Positions 32,382 through 40,710 of a stretch of 64,000 bases of DNA are shown here, one piece after another. The translations under genes were made by a program, and so were the position numbers. The stretch is from NCBI GenBank assembly GCA_017533825.1, contig JAFWIE010000018.1, forward strand, positions 1-64,000, given 5' to 3'. The notes under the pieces were generated by a model. It saw only the letters and a list, made by a program, of their open reading frames with translations. It had not been told where the DNA came from and did not search any database. Positions within the stretch are counted from its first letter, which is position 1, and the number at the start of each line of letters is the position of its first letter. The DNA comes from Atopobiaceae bacterium. GTDB lineage: Bacteria; Actinomycetota; Coriobacteriia; Coriobacteriales; Atopobiaceae.

Positions 32382-35039
32382 ATGGGCAACAAAATCAAGT
32401 ACATGACCACCGCGGAGATTCGTGAGGACTTTCTCACGTTCTTCCAGAGCAAGGGTTGCAAGCGATATCCGTCTTCGTCGCTGATTCCCGACGATCCGTC
32501 GCTCCTGCTCTCCAACGCGGGCATGAATCAGTTCAAGGAATACTACCAGGGCCTCAAGACGATGAGCGAGATTGGTGCCTGCTCCTGCCAGAAGTGTTTG
32601 CGCACGAACGACATCGACAACATCGGCGATTCACGCCACCTCTCGTTCTTTGAGATGCTGGGAAACTTCGCCTTCGGTGGCTACACGAAGGAAGACGCCA
32701 TACGCTGGGCCATGGAGTTCTGCACGAAGCCTGAGCATCTGGGGTTGCCGATGGAGCGGCTCTACTTCACAGTCTTCACCGACGATGATGAGTCCATCGA
32801 GCTGTGGCAGAAGTACGGTGCTGACCCCACGCACATTACGCGCTTGGGAGAGGACGACAACTTCTGGGCGGCTGGTCCCACGGGTCCGTGCGGTCCTTGC
32901 TCCGAGGTGTACTTCGACCAGGGCGAGGAGTTCGGCTGCGGCAGCCCCGACTGCGCTCCCGGTTGTGACTGCGACCGCTTCCTCGAGTTCTGGAATCTCG
33001 TCTTCACCCAGTACGACCGTCAGGAGGACGGTTCCCTTCCGGAGTTGCCCCATCGCAACGTGGACACCGGCATGGGCTTGGAGCGAATCTCTGCCATCAT
33101 GCAGGGCCAGCATTCCAACTACGAGGGAGACGTGCTCAGGAGCCTCTTGGGCGTCGGCGAGCGCCTCTCCGGCAAGACCTATGGTGGTAAGGCCACCGGC
33201 GACGACCGTAGTCTGCGCATCATCGCCGACCACTCGCGAGCCGTCACCTTCATGATCAGCGACGGCATCCTGCCTTCCAACGAGGGCCGTGGATACATTC
33301 TGCGCCGTCTCCTGCGCCGTGCCGTGTATCATGGCCGTCTTCTGGGAATCGAGGGCGCGTTCCTCACGCAGTACTCGTCCGAGGTGCGCTCCATCATGGG
33401 CGAGGTGTATCCGGCGCTCGTCGAGAATGCGGCGCTCATTGACGGAATCATCGCCGCTGAGGAAGAGCGGTTCAATGCGACGCTCGACAAGGGCGAGGAG
33501 CTGCTCGGCGCTGAGCTGGAGGGGCTCGACGCAGGCGCGGACCTGCCTGGGACGGTTGCCTTTACGCTGCATGATACGTACGGTTTTCCGATTGACCTCA
33601 CGCGGGAGATCTGCGAGGCACGCGGTCACGCAATCGAGATGCCTTCCTTCGAGGCGGCCATGACGGACCAGAGAGAGCGTGCGCGCGCTGCGGCGAACCG
33701 CGATGCATGGGGCTCATACAACAACGTGTGGACGACGCTCTCGGATGAGCTCAGCGGTACAGAGTTCGTAGGATACGAGCAGGATGTGGTGGAAGATGCC
33801 ACGGTGCTCGCACTCGTGGTTGACGGCGAGAGTGTCTCGATGGCAAAGGAGGGAGACGACGTCGAGGTGGTCCTCGATCGTACTCCTTTCTATGCGGAGA
33901 TGGGCGGCCAGGTGGGCGACACTGGCATGCTTGAGCGCGATGGCATGGTGCTTGAGGTTCGGGACACCAAGCATCATGAGGGTGATCTGTACGGACATGT
34001 CGGGACCCTGACGACGGGAACCCTTCGGTTGGGCGACGTGGTGAAGGCCGTCATCGATCACGGGCGTCGCGAGCTCATTCGGCGCAACCACACGGCCACA
34101 CACCTGCTTGATGCGGCACTCAAGGTGGTCTTGGGCGCCCACGTGAGCCAGGCAGGCTCCTTGGTGGCACCTGAGCGCCTGCGCTTTGACTTCACGCATT
34201 TCGAAGCAGTGACGCCCGAGGAGCTGGCACGCATTGAGGGACTGGTGAACGCGCAGATCTTTGCCGCCGAGCCTGTCGTCACGCGCGTCATGGGAATTGA
34301 TGAGGCAAAGGCGTCGGGTGCCGTCGCCCTCTTTGGCGAGAAGTACGGAGATGTCGTGCGCGTTGTCTCGGTAGGAGACACAGAGACTCCGTTCTCGCGC
34401 GAGCTGTGCGGAGGCACGCATGCACGCAACACGTCTGAGCTGGGTCTTTTCAAGATCGTGAGCGAGGGTTCCGTCGGCTCGAACGCGCGTCGCATTGAGG
34501 CAGTGACATCTGCGGGTGCACTCTCCTACGTGGATGAGCGTCTGGCGCAGATGGATGATGTCGCAACGGCGCTCAAGTGCCGTTCCACCGACGTGCTCGT
34601 ACGAGTGGAGCAGCTGCAGCGCGAGTTGCGCGAGACGCAGAAGAAGCTTCAGACGGCTCTAACGGGTGGCTCATCCAACGTACTCTCGGATGCGATCTCA
34701 TCAGCCATTGATTTGGGCGATTACAAACTCGTTCTCGCACATCTCGAAGGCGTGAGCGGAAAGGATCTCCGCTCGGCATGGGATACCGTTCGTGACAAGC
34801 TGGGGATGTCGAGTGCATGCGTGCTCGTATCGGTCGTTGATGGTAAGGTCGCACTCCTTGCCGCAGGTACGGACGCTGCCGTTGGCGCGGGTTTCTCGGC
34901 CGGAGACGTGATTCGCCGCATCGCCCCCATCGTTGGCGGACGTGGTGGTGGACGTCCCAACATGGCTCAGGCAGGCGGACGCGATGCTGGCGCAGTCGCA
35001 GACGCGCTTGCCGCCGTCAAAGAATTGCTCGGCGCGTGA
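32382..35039 (+). CDS. alaS: Alanyl-tRNA synthetase
   Basis: The 885-residue class II synthetase charges tRNA-Ala. Its catalytic domain has RYPSSSLIPDDPSLLLSNAGMNQFK, GNFAFGGY and GMGLERI. The editing domain has HTATHLLDAAL and the metal-binding CGGTHARNTSE. The C-terminal oligomerisation domain ends GGRGGGRPNMAQAGG. A Cys-rich insert (CGSPDCAPGCDCDRF, about residues 187-201) in the catalytic domain is known from many bacterial AlaRS. The ATG at 32382 has a GAGGAGAG site; an upstream in-frame ATG (32304) adds a non-conserved leader. The stop overlaps the ruvX start. Confidence 0.97.
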   Translation: MGNKIKYMTTAEIREDFLTFFQSKGCKRYPSSSLIPDDPSLLLSNAGMNQFKEYYQGLKTMSEIGACSCQKCLRTNDIDNIGDSRHLSFFEMLGNFAFGGYTKEDAIRWAMEFCTKPEHLGLPMERLYFTVFTDDDESIELWQKYGADPTHITRLGEDDNFWAAGPTGPCGPCSEVYFDQGEEFGCGSPDCAPGCDCDRFLEFWNLVFTQYDRQEDGSLPELPHRNVDTGMGLERISAIMQGQHSNYEGDVLRSLLGVGERLSGKTYGGKATGDDRSLRIIADHSRAVTFMISDGILPSNEGRGYILRRLLRRAVYHGRLLGIEGAFLTQYSSEVRSIMGEVYPALVENAALIDGIIAAEEERFNATLDKGEELLGAELEGLDAGADLPGTVAFTLHDTYGFPIDLTREICEARGHAIEMPSFEAAMTDQRERARAAANRDAWGSYNNVWTTLSDELSGTEFVGYEQDVVEDATVLALVVDGESVSMAKEGDDVEVVLDRTPFYAEMGGQVGDTGMLERDGMVLEVRDTKHHEGDLYGHVGTLTTGTLRLGDVVKAVIDHGRRELIRRNHTATHLLDAALKVVLGAHVSQAGSLVAPERLRFDFTHFEAVTPEELARIEGLVNAQIFAAEPVVTRVMGIDEAKASGAVALFGEKYGDVVRVVSVGDTETPFSRELCGGTHARNTSELGLFKIVSEGSVGSNARRIEAVTSAGALSYVDERLAQMDDVATALKCRSTDVLVRVEQLQRELRETQKKLQTALTGGSSNVLSDAISSAIDLGDYKLVLAHLEGVSGKDLRSAWDTVRDKLGMSSACVLVSVVDGKVALLAAGTDAAVGAGFSAGDVIRRIAPIVGGRGGGRPNMAQAGGRDAGAVADALAAVKELLGA

Positions 35040-35449
35040 GGGTCCTCGCGCTCGATATAGGTGAGGTACGCATAGGCATCGCCTCGAGCGACGCCACTGG
35101 AACGGTGGCGTCGCCCGTGTGCGTGCTTCCTGCGCGGGAAGTGCTGGCTGGCGCTCGTACATGGCGGAGAGTGCTCGAGGACTTTGAGCCGGAGCTGCTC
35201 GTTTGCGGTCTTCCGCATACGATGTCGGGTGAGGAGGGTCCTCAGGCACAACATGTGCGTGAGGTTGCTTCTGAAGTGGCCCGCTCTTGCGGTATTCCTT
35301 TGGAGTTTGAAGACGAACGCCTGTCCTCAGTGGAGGCTAAGCGTATCCTTAGGAGACAGGGACTCAGCGAGCGACGCATGCGTGGCAAGGTAGACATGGT
35401 GGCGGCGTCGCTTTTCTTGCAGACGTGGCTCGATGCACACAAGAACTGA
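35036..35449 (+). CDS. ruvX: Putative pre-16S rRNA nuclease / Holliday-junction resolvase YqgF
   Basis: The 137-residue RNase H-fold protein has LALDIGEVRIGIA with the first catalytic Asp, LVCGLPHTMSGEEG, FEDERLSSVEA with a catalytic Glu/Asp, and a C-terminal KVDMVAASLFLQ with the last Asp. YqgF processes the 16S rRNA 5' end. It begins with GTG in a GTGA overlap with alaS. Downstream is mltG, a common order (alaS-yqgF-mltG). Confidence 0.93.
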   Translation: MRVLALDIGEVRIGIASSDATGTVASPVCVLPAREVLAGARTWRRVLEDFEPELLVCGLPHTMSGEEGPQAQHVREVASEVARSCGIPLEFEDERLSSVEAKRILRRQGLSERRMRGKVDMVAASLFLQTWLDAHKN

Positions 35450-35459
35450 GAGGACTGTC

Positions 35460-36932
35460 ATGCCCACATCCACGAGCCCGGACGATGCCGGGGCGGCACG
35501 GAAGTCACCTGCCGCATCCTCGAATGCAAGCGACAAGGAACGAAGCAAGTCGGCACCACGCCAGCGACGCAACAGCGCAGGTAAGGTAGCCGCATCTTCG
35601 ACGGGATCGATTTCGAGCACCAACTCCAACCGCAGAAGGTCGGGCACTACTGGTTCGCTTTCTGCCACGAACCCCAACCGTAGACGTACGGGTGCTACGG
35701 GATCGCTTTCCGCCACAAATCCCAACCGCAGAAGGGGAGGGACAACCGGGACACTCTCGGGTAGTGCCTCCGGCCGACAGCGCACGGGACGCACCAACCC
35801 TGGGAGTAAGCCGCATGTCGCGAAGGGGGCGTCGCAGCCTCCCAAGCATTCGGCCGCCAAGCTTCCCTCGACTGGAAGGTCAGTTCTGCTCATCGGTGGC
35901 ATCGCACTTGTAGTTGTCGCGTTCTTGGTCGGTGGTTTCTTCGTTGTCCGCAGGCTGCTTCCGGTTTCGGAGGGGGCTCAGGTGCCAGATGGTCAAACGG
36001 TGACAGTTGCCATTGCCGAGGGCTCTGATGGCGCGACCATCATCCAAACGCTCCTTGATGCAGGAGTCATCCATAGCAGCAAGGACTTCATGAGGGCGGT
36101 CAACGAGCAAAACGCCGACCAAAGCCTGCGAAGTGGTACGTACACGTTCACCACGGGGTCAGACCCAGCTGACGTGGTGCGGCAGCTCGTTGCGGGTCCA
36201 AACACGAGTGAGGCTCAACTGCAAGTTCCTGAGGGTCTCACGGTGGAGCAGACTGCCCAATTGGTGGAGGAATCGCTGGGCATTGCTTCTGCAGACTTCA
36301 TGCAACAGGCGAAGGCGTCGAACTACGTTGAGGACTATTCCTTCCTCAAGGAGGCGGGCAACGACTCATTGGAGGGGTTCCTCTATCCAAAGACATACAA
36401 TCTTGCCGGACTGGAGAAGACTCCAGATGCCATTATTCGCATGATGCTCTCACAGTTCGAGGCGGAATTCTCCGTACTCGACACCGATGCGGCGCGTAAG
36501 AGCATCTTTGACCGCTATGGCCTCAACGCGACGGACTATGACTTCATAAAGATTGCTTCCATCATCGAGAAGGAGGCACTCAATGAGGACGACCGCGCCA
36601 AGGTGTCATCGGTCTTCTACAATCGGTTGAGCATCAACATGGCGCTGCAGAGCGACGCGACCATTGGGTACGTGAACGGTGGCCTGGTAGATACGGAAGC
36701 AGACAGTCCCTATAACACCTACCGCTACAAAGGACTTCCGCCGACCCCGATTTGCTCGGCGAGCGAGTGGGCGATTGAAGCTGCGATGAATCCGAGCGAT
36801 ACCGATTATCTGTTCTTCTTCATCATCGAGGATGGCGACTACTCAAACCACACGTTCACAAAGACGTTTGAGGAACATGATGCTGCCTATGCAGCGGCGC
36901 TCGCGGAGCTCCGGCAGCGAAACGGGGAGTAA
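35460..36932 (+). CDS. mltG: Endolytic transglycosylase MltG with repetitive basic N-terminal tail
   Basis: The 490-residue protein cuts nascent glycan strands in the cell wall. The first about 140 residues are cytoplasmic, basic and disordered, and hold three 16-residue repeats of the form NPNRRRTGATGSLSAT. A membrane helix follows (about 141-165). The YceG domain shows the LysM-like PDGQTVTVAIAEGSDGATIIQTLLDAGVI and the catalytic ASIIEKEALNEDDRAKVSSVFYNRL...LQSDATIGY, where the Glu in IEKEA is the expected catalyst. The ATG at 35460 has a GAGAGG site. Ordinary MltG is about 340 residues, so the tail accounts for the extra length. Confidence 0.93.
   Translation: MPTSTSPDDAGAARKSPAASSNASDKERSKSAPRQRRNSAGKVAASSTGSISSTNSNRRRSGTTGSLSATNPNRRRTGATGSLSATNPNRRRGGTTGTLSGSASGRQRTGRTNPGSKPHVAKGASQPPKHSAAKLPSTGRSVLLIGGIALVVVAFLVGGFFVVRRLLPVSEGAQVPDGQTVTVAIAEGSDGATIIQTLLDAGVIHSSKDFMRAVNEQNADQSLRSGTYTFTTGSDPADVVRQLVAGPNTSEAQLQVPEGLTVEQTAQLVEESLGIASADFMQQAKASNYVEDYSFLKEAGNDSLEGFLYPKTYNLAGLEKTPDAIIRMMLSQFEAEFSVLDTDAARKSIFDRYGLNATDYDFIKIASIIEKEALNEDDRAKVSSVFYNRLSINMALQSDATIGYVNGGLVDTEADSPYNTYRYKGLPPTPICSASEWAIEAAMNPSDTDYLFFFIIEDGDYSNHTFTKTFEEHDAAYAAALAELRQRNGE
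35625..35768 (+). repeat. Three in-frame 48-bp tandem repeats in mltG
   Basis: Three 16-codon units begin at AACTCCAACCGCAGAAGG, AACCCCAACCGTAGACGT and AATCCCAACCGCAGAAGG. Codon choice differs between copies while the amino acids are kept, which suggests that the peptide repeat is under selection and not a recent slippage product. Confidence 0.75.
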
Positions 36933-36936
36933 CCAG

Positions 36937-37437
36937 ATGAGACTCACGAGGGCGAGCCGCTACGTACGTTCCGTTGAACTGATTGACGTAGATGAGCTCA
37001 AGGCACACGGCATTCGCTGCGTGCTAGTTGACCGAGACAACACGTTGGTGCCTCGCGACACCAAGGTCGCGCCAACCGATGTGCGCGCGTGGCTCGAACG
37101 GCTACGCCAAGCACACATCTCGGTGTGCATGGTGTCGAACAACTTCCATACGGATCAGGTGTGCGCGTCTGCCGATGATTTGGGCTGTGCGGTGGTGCAT
37201 CACGCCATGAAGCCCGCACCCGTCGCCATACAAATTGCACTCGTAACGATGGGTGTGCCCAAGGAGCAGACGGTGCTTGTGGGAGACCAGCTGTTCACCG
37301 ATGTGGTGGCGGGAAATCTGGCTGGCATCCGCACCATCTTGGTGCGTCCGCAATCGCGCAAGGACCTTTGGTACACGCAGCTGTTCCGCATCGCGGAACA
37401 GGCTTTCTTGGGCGATGTGAGCTTCGAGGGGGAGTAG
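36937..37437 (+). CDS. YqeG-family HAD IIIA phosphatase
   Basis: The 166-residue protein has HAD motif I VDRDNTLV, motif II MVSNN and motif IV VGDQLFTDVVAGNLAGI. These are characteristic of YqeG/GEP4-type phosphatases, related to phosphatidylglycerolphosphate phosphatase. It starts 4 bases after mltG, with GGGGAG upstream, and sits where yqeG-aroK-aroB-pepQ-efp runs occur in Gram-positive genomes. Confidence 0.88.
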   Translation: MRLTRASRYVRSVELIDVDELKAHGIRCVLVDRDNTLVPRDTKVAPTDVRAWLERLRQAHISVCMVSNNFHTDQVCASADDLGCAVVHHAMKPAPVAIQIALVTMGVPKEQTVLVGDQLFTDVVAGNLAGIRTILVRPQSRKDLWYTQLFRIAEQAFLGDVSFEGE

Positions 37438-37593
37438 CGGGATCGAGCACTTGTCGTCAGGGCTGCCTCATTGAGCGATTGCGCACAAGGGACAGCCCAG
37501 ACGGCCCACCTATGGCATACCGCATCACACGGACTACCTTACACGGAATACCTTCCTTCGTGTTAGAATCGATGACGAACAACACGACGGGAG

Positions 37594-38142
37594 ATGGCAG
37601 TGCATACATTATCGGACGGGTACGTAACCCACGAGGGCTGCGACCATATCTTTTTTGTCGGCTTTCTGGGAGCAGGGAAGTCGACGCTGGCGAGAAACCT
37701 TGGGAGGCTCTATCGCCGCCACTATGTAGATACCGACCGCATGGCAGAGCGCATGATGTGCAAGACGGTGCGCGAGTGCTTTGAGCAGGACGGGGAGGAA
37801 GCCTTCAGAGACGCCGAGACAAAGGTGCTTGAACGGTTGCGCAACGAGAAGTCCTTGCTCGTGAGCTGCGGTGGAGGCATTGTGGAACGGCCGGAAAACA
37901 GCAGTCTGATGCGCGAGATGGGCGTGGTCGTGTTTTTGGACGGCGACCTGCAGGACTCGCTGCGCCAGATCCAGCATCCCGAGAAGCGTCCCGACTTGGG
38001 CGGGAATGCGCGTGAGCTTTATGACCATCGCAGGCCGCTTTTCAAGAGCGCGGCTGACTACGTCATAGACATACGCGACAAGACCTTCGAGGAGGTCGCA
38101 GAGGATGCCGGGTGTCTGCTATGGGCGGAGGGTTTATTGTGA
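37594..38142 (+). CDS. aroK: Shikimate kinase
   Basis: The 182-residue enzyme phosphorylates shikimate in the aromatic amino-acid pathway. Walker A is GFLGAGKST (23-31), the shikimate-binding Asp is in VDTDRM, CGGGIV is the glycine-rich loop, and the lid holds EKRPDL. The ATG at 37594 touches the GGGAG ribosome site, so a GTG at 37600, six bases further away, may be the real start. The last four bases overlap the GTGA start of the AroB-like gene. A weak hairpin (GGGCTG...CAGCCC) lies in the gap after yqeG. Confidence 0.92.
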   Translation: MAVHTLSDGYVTHEGCDHIFFVGFLGAGKSTLARNLGRLYRRHYVDTDRMAERMMCKTVRECFEQDGEEAFRDAETKVLERLRNEKSLLVSCGGGIVERPENSSLMREMGVVVFLDGDLQDSLRQIQHPEKRPDLGGNARELYDHRRPLFKSAADYVIDIRDKTFEEVAEDAGCLLWAEGLL

Positions 38143-39242
38143 CGACGCAGAGACAGCTTTCGCGCCAGTGGGTGCCCATGGTTGGCGGTTCATGTGATGT
38201 GCGCATGGGCGAGGACGCGCTTCATAGTGCGGCCAAGGTATTGAGAGATTCCGTTGGGCGCCCGCACGTGTGCGTGGTCGTGATGCGTGCGGGTGAGGAC
38301 GCGGTGCTCGTTGAAGACATACGACGTCAGGTCGTTGACGCGGGGTTCGAATACTGCTTGTGCGAGCTTCAGGCGCCGTTACGGACGCTTGAGGCAGCAT
38401 CGATGCTGTGCGATGCCCTGATTGAATCCCACGCGACGGCGGACGACCTATGCTTCGTGGTCGGAGACGCCGACCTCACCTCGGTGGCGTCGTTCGTGTG
38501 TGGCGCCTGGTGTGAGGGGATGCCATTGGTGGCGATGCCTCTCGACGAGGTCGCACTCCTGGAAGGCGCGTTGGTGCCACGATCGCTGGGTGTGGGCGGT
38601 GCGTCACGAATGCTCAGTGTGCGCCCAGCAGCACGTCATGCCATTCTGGACCTTACGAGGTCGTTGAGTGTCTTAGAAGATGAGGCGTCGCGACATGCCC
38701 GCGTGCTCATGGTGGGTGCGGCGATGGCAAGCTCGGAGAAGGAGTTCTCTGAACTGTGGGACCGTGCGGCGGACCTCATGGCAGACGACGGGGCTACGCT
38801 CTGCACGCAGCTCATCGCCACGGCGAAGGCACGCGGGAAGCTCGCTGCCTCGACAGCTGCCGCCATGCGGAGCTCACTGCGCTTTGGTCAGTCGTTCGCT
38901 TGGGCGCTCAAGGGAATGGTTCCGGATGCCTCGTTTGCGACGTTATTGGCCGAAGGTATGCGCTTCTGCGCGCGCATCTCGGTCGCGCAGGGGAAGCTGC
39001 CGCTCGACGACATGCTCGCGCAAGACGAGTTGCTCGAGATGCTTGGCATCGAGGTGTTGCGTGCGCATGTGAGCGCTGACGAGCTCATCGCGGCATTCGA
39101 GGCGGAACGGCGCAAGCGTTCGCGGCGCAATATGTTGGAAGTGCCCTTGGCTATCGGGCGGGTACGGCTCGCAACGGTTGAGGACGAGCTGATCGAGGAG
39201 CACGTGCGTGCATGGTGCATGTCGCATGCTCCTGAGGTGTAA
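38139..39242 (+). CDS. 3-dehydroquinate synthase (AroB)-like protein lacking metal and substrate ligands
   Basis: The 367-residue product follows the AroB fold: VVGDADLTSVASFVCGAWCEGMPLV sits where AroB has GGG/GD..GF.A....RG, and the C-terminal helical part aligns well. Key residues are lost. The GGKT-type segment is replaced by LVPRSLGVGG. The zinc-binding helix (usual GHTFGHA) reads GQSFAWA (Q251, W255), and the later HGEAV His is absent. It is therefore probably not an active dehydroquinate synthase and may be a regulator or scaffold for AroK. GTG 38139 has GGAGGG upstream and overlaps aroK; a longer in-frame start at 38112 exists. Confidence 0.75.
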   Translation: MTTQRQLSRQWVPMVGGSCDVRMGEDALHSAAKVLRDSVGRPHVCVVVMRAGEDAVLVEDIRRQVVDAGFEYCLCELQAPLRTLEAASMLCDALIESHATADDLCFVVGDADLTSVASFVCGAWCEGMPLVAMPLDEVALLEGALVPRSLGVGGASRMLSVRPAARHAILDLTRSLSVLEDEASRHARVLMVGAAMASSEKEFSELWDRAADLMADDGATLCTQLIATAKARGKLAASTAAAMRSSLRFGQSFAWALKGMVPDASFATLLAEGMRFCARISVAQGKLPLDDMLAQDELLEMLGIEVLRAHVSADELIAAFEAERRKRSRRNMLEVPLAIGRVRLATVEDELIEEHVRAWCMSHAPEV

Positions 39243-39257
39243 GGAGAAGTGGTGAGT

Positions 39258-40382
39258 ATGGAGATCGCTGACGACTGCATCGCTGCGCGTCTTTGTGCGG
39301 TGCGGGAGCTCATGACGAAGCGCGGATACGATGCAATTCTTGTGCGCAACGTATCCGATTTGCGCTGGTTGACGGGAGCAGCCCGCGTCTTTGATTCCGA
39401 GCAGGCTCATGATGCGCTCATAACTGAATCTGCCGTATGGCTGCACACTGATGGTCGCTACTCTGGCGCCCTCGCTGCGCGTACGGACCGTCGTGTGTGG
39501 CAACTTGATCAAGACGACGTTACCCATGCAGCGTGGGCGGCGCGTCACATTGCCGCGAGCGGTGCGCACATCGTGGCAATCGAGGACAGCGTTTCGCTCG
39601 GCTTTTATGAGGAGCTGCAATGGGAGTTGCAGAAGGCCTCGGTAGCATGTCTCATGCCGCGCCTGCACGGTGATCTCTCGAAGCTACGCATGCGCAAGGA
39701 CGAGGTGGAATTGGATTTGCTGCGTAGGGCACAGAAGGTCACGGATGCGGCGTTTGCCCACATGTGCGAGGTGATTCGCCCAGGCCTCTCCGAGCTGCAG
39801 ATTCGGGCGGAGCTGGAGTCATACATGCTCTCGCACGGTGCGGACGGCTTGGCATTCGACTCAATCGTCGCCTCGGGACCGAACGGGGCAAACCCGCACG
39901 CCCGTCCGAGCGAGCGGCTCGTCGAGAAGGGCGACCTCCTCGTTATGGACTTTGGCGCATCACTCATGGACTATCAGTCCGACATGACGCGCACGATTTG
40001 CATCGGGAAGCCGAGTGAGCGACAGCAGGCGGCATATGATGCCGTGAGGCGCGCCAACGAGGAGTGCGCGCGTGCCGCACGTCCTGGCATGCTTGGCCGC
40101 GAGTTGCATGAACTCGCGGCACGCATACTCGAGGAAGAAGGTTATGGCGCATACTTCACGCATGGGCTTGGGCATGGCGTGGGCATAGACATTCACGAGC
40201 TGCCCGTAGCGGGCAAGCGCGGTGAACTTCCTCTCGACGAAGGTTCGGTCTTCACCATTGAGCCCGGGGTATATCTGCCGGGTGAGTTTGGCATACGTCT
40301 CGAGGACTGTGGCGTGATGGGAAGTGACGGATACCTACCGTTCACCGAATCGCCTCATGAACTCATTATCTTATCCGCATAA
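39258..40382 (+). CDS. M24-family Xaa-Pro aminopeptidase/dipeptidase
   Basis: The 374-residue metallopeptidase has a creatinase-type N-terminal domain and a pita-bread catalytic domain. All five metal ligands are visible: Asp in VMDFGA, Asp in SDMTRT, His in THGLGHGVGIDIHE, Glu in FTIEPG and Glu in IRLEDCG. It frees N-terminal residues next to proline. AAGGAG at 39241-39246 could serve GTG 39252 or ATG 39258; I list the ATG. pepQ before efp is a common order, because EF-P handles polyproline translation. Confidence 0.92.
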   Translation: MEIADDCIAARLCAVRELMTKRGYDAILVRNVSDLRWLTGAARVFDSEQAHDALITESAVWLHTDGRYSGALAARTDRRVWQLDQDDVTHAAWAARHIAASGAHIVAIEDSVSLGFYEELQWELQKASVACLMPRLHGDLSKLRMRKDEVELDLLRRAQKVTDAAFAHMCEVIRPGLSELQIRAELESYMLSHGADGLAFDSIVASGPNGANPHARPSERLVEKGDLLVMDFGASLMDYQSDMTRTICIGKPSERQQAAYDAVRRANEECARAARPGMLGRELHELAARILEEEGYGAYFTHGLGHGVGIDIHELPVAGKRGELPLDEGSVFTIEPGVYLPGEFGIRLEDCGVMGSDGYLPFTESPHELIILSA

Positions 40383-40451
40383 GTGGTAGACAAGCGTTTC
40401 GCAAAGAGGTAAACGCCACCAGCTGAGAACAATCTCATATGTTTTGACGTG

Positions 40452-40492
40452 CGGCATTCGCTTTTGGGAATCCAAAGTGAATGCCGTCGTTT
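40452..40492 (+). terminator. Hairpin after the M24 peptidase gene
   Basis: CGGCATTCGCTTTTGG pairs with CCAAAGTGAATGCCG, with a one-base bulge and a four-base loop. A weak T run (TCGTTT) follows. It probably ends the aroK/aroB-like/peptidase transcript before the PTS operon. Confidence 0.7.
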
Positions 40493-40563
40493 GCTAACTA
40501 ATCGCAAGAGAATTATCAGCAACTTAAGATGTTTATGTCGCTCTCACGGTCTGCTTAGGGACC

Positions 40564-40589
40564 AATTGCAGCGATTTGCAGAATTTGCT
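40564..40589 (+). promoter_or_regulatory. Three direct ATTTGC-like repeats upstream of the PTS operon
   Basis: AATTGC (40564), ATTTGC (40574) and ATTTGC (40583) are spaced 9-10 bases apart, about one helix turn. TTTACATT at 40590-40597 follows and could be the -10 region. This could be an operator or activator array for PTS expression; it is based on spacing alone. Confidence 0.35.
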
Positions 40590-40710
40590 GTTTACATTCA
40601 CTTGCATGGAGGCTAGAATGCCGAAATGTGAAGGGCCTATGGAGGTCCATGGGACGAAGAGTGATCGCCTTCGTTCTAGGCATTCGGAAGGGAAGAGAAG
40701 GAGGTTGTGT

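Larger units (their letters stand above)
40383..40710. other. Intergenic region, peptidase to PTS operon
   Basis: The 328-base gap contains a hairpin terminator at its start, the ATTTGC repeat array and a long PTS leader of over 100 bases. An ATG at 40618 and other in-frame codons upstream of manX appear unused because the good ribosome site is at 40698-40703. No RNA gene was recognised. Confidence 0.5.

Noticed and set aside
37450..37500. Possible terminator after yqeG (GGGCTG...CAGCCC)
   Set aside because: The stem is short and broken, and no T tract follows; mentioned only as weak in the aroK entry.
38112..38138. Longer N-terminus of the AroB-like protein
   Set aside because: GTG 38139 has a well-spaced GGAGGG site and the common GTGA overlap with aroK; the upstream codons have none.
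40576..40710. N-terminal extension of the PTS IIAB protein
   Set aside because: The extension is not like any IIA domain and lies in the promoter region; AAGGAGG supports ATG 40711.
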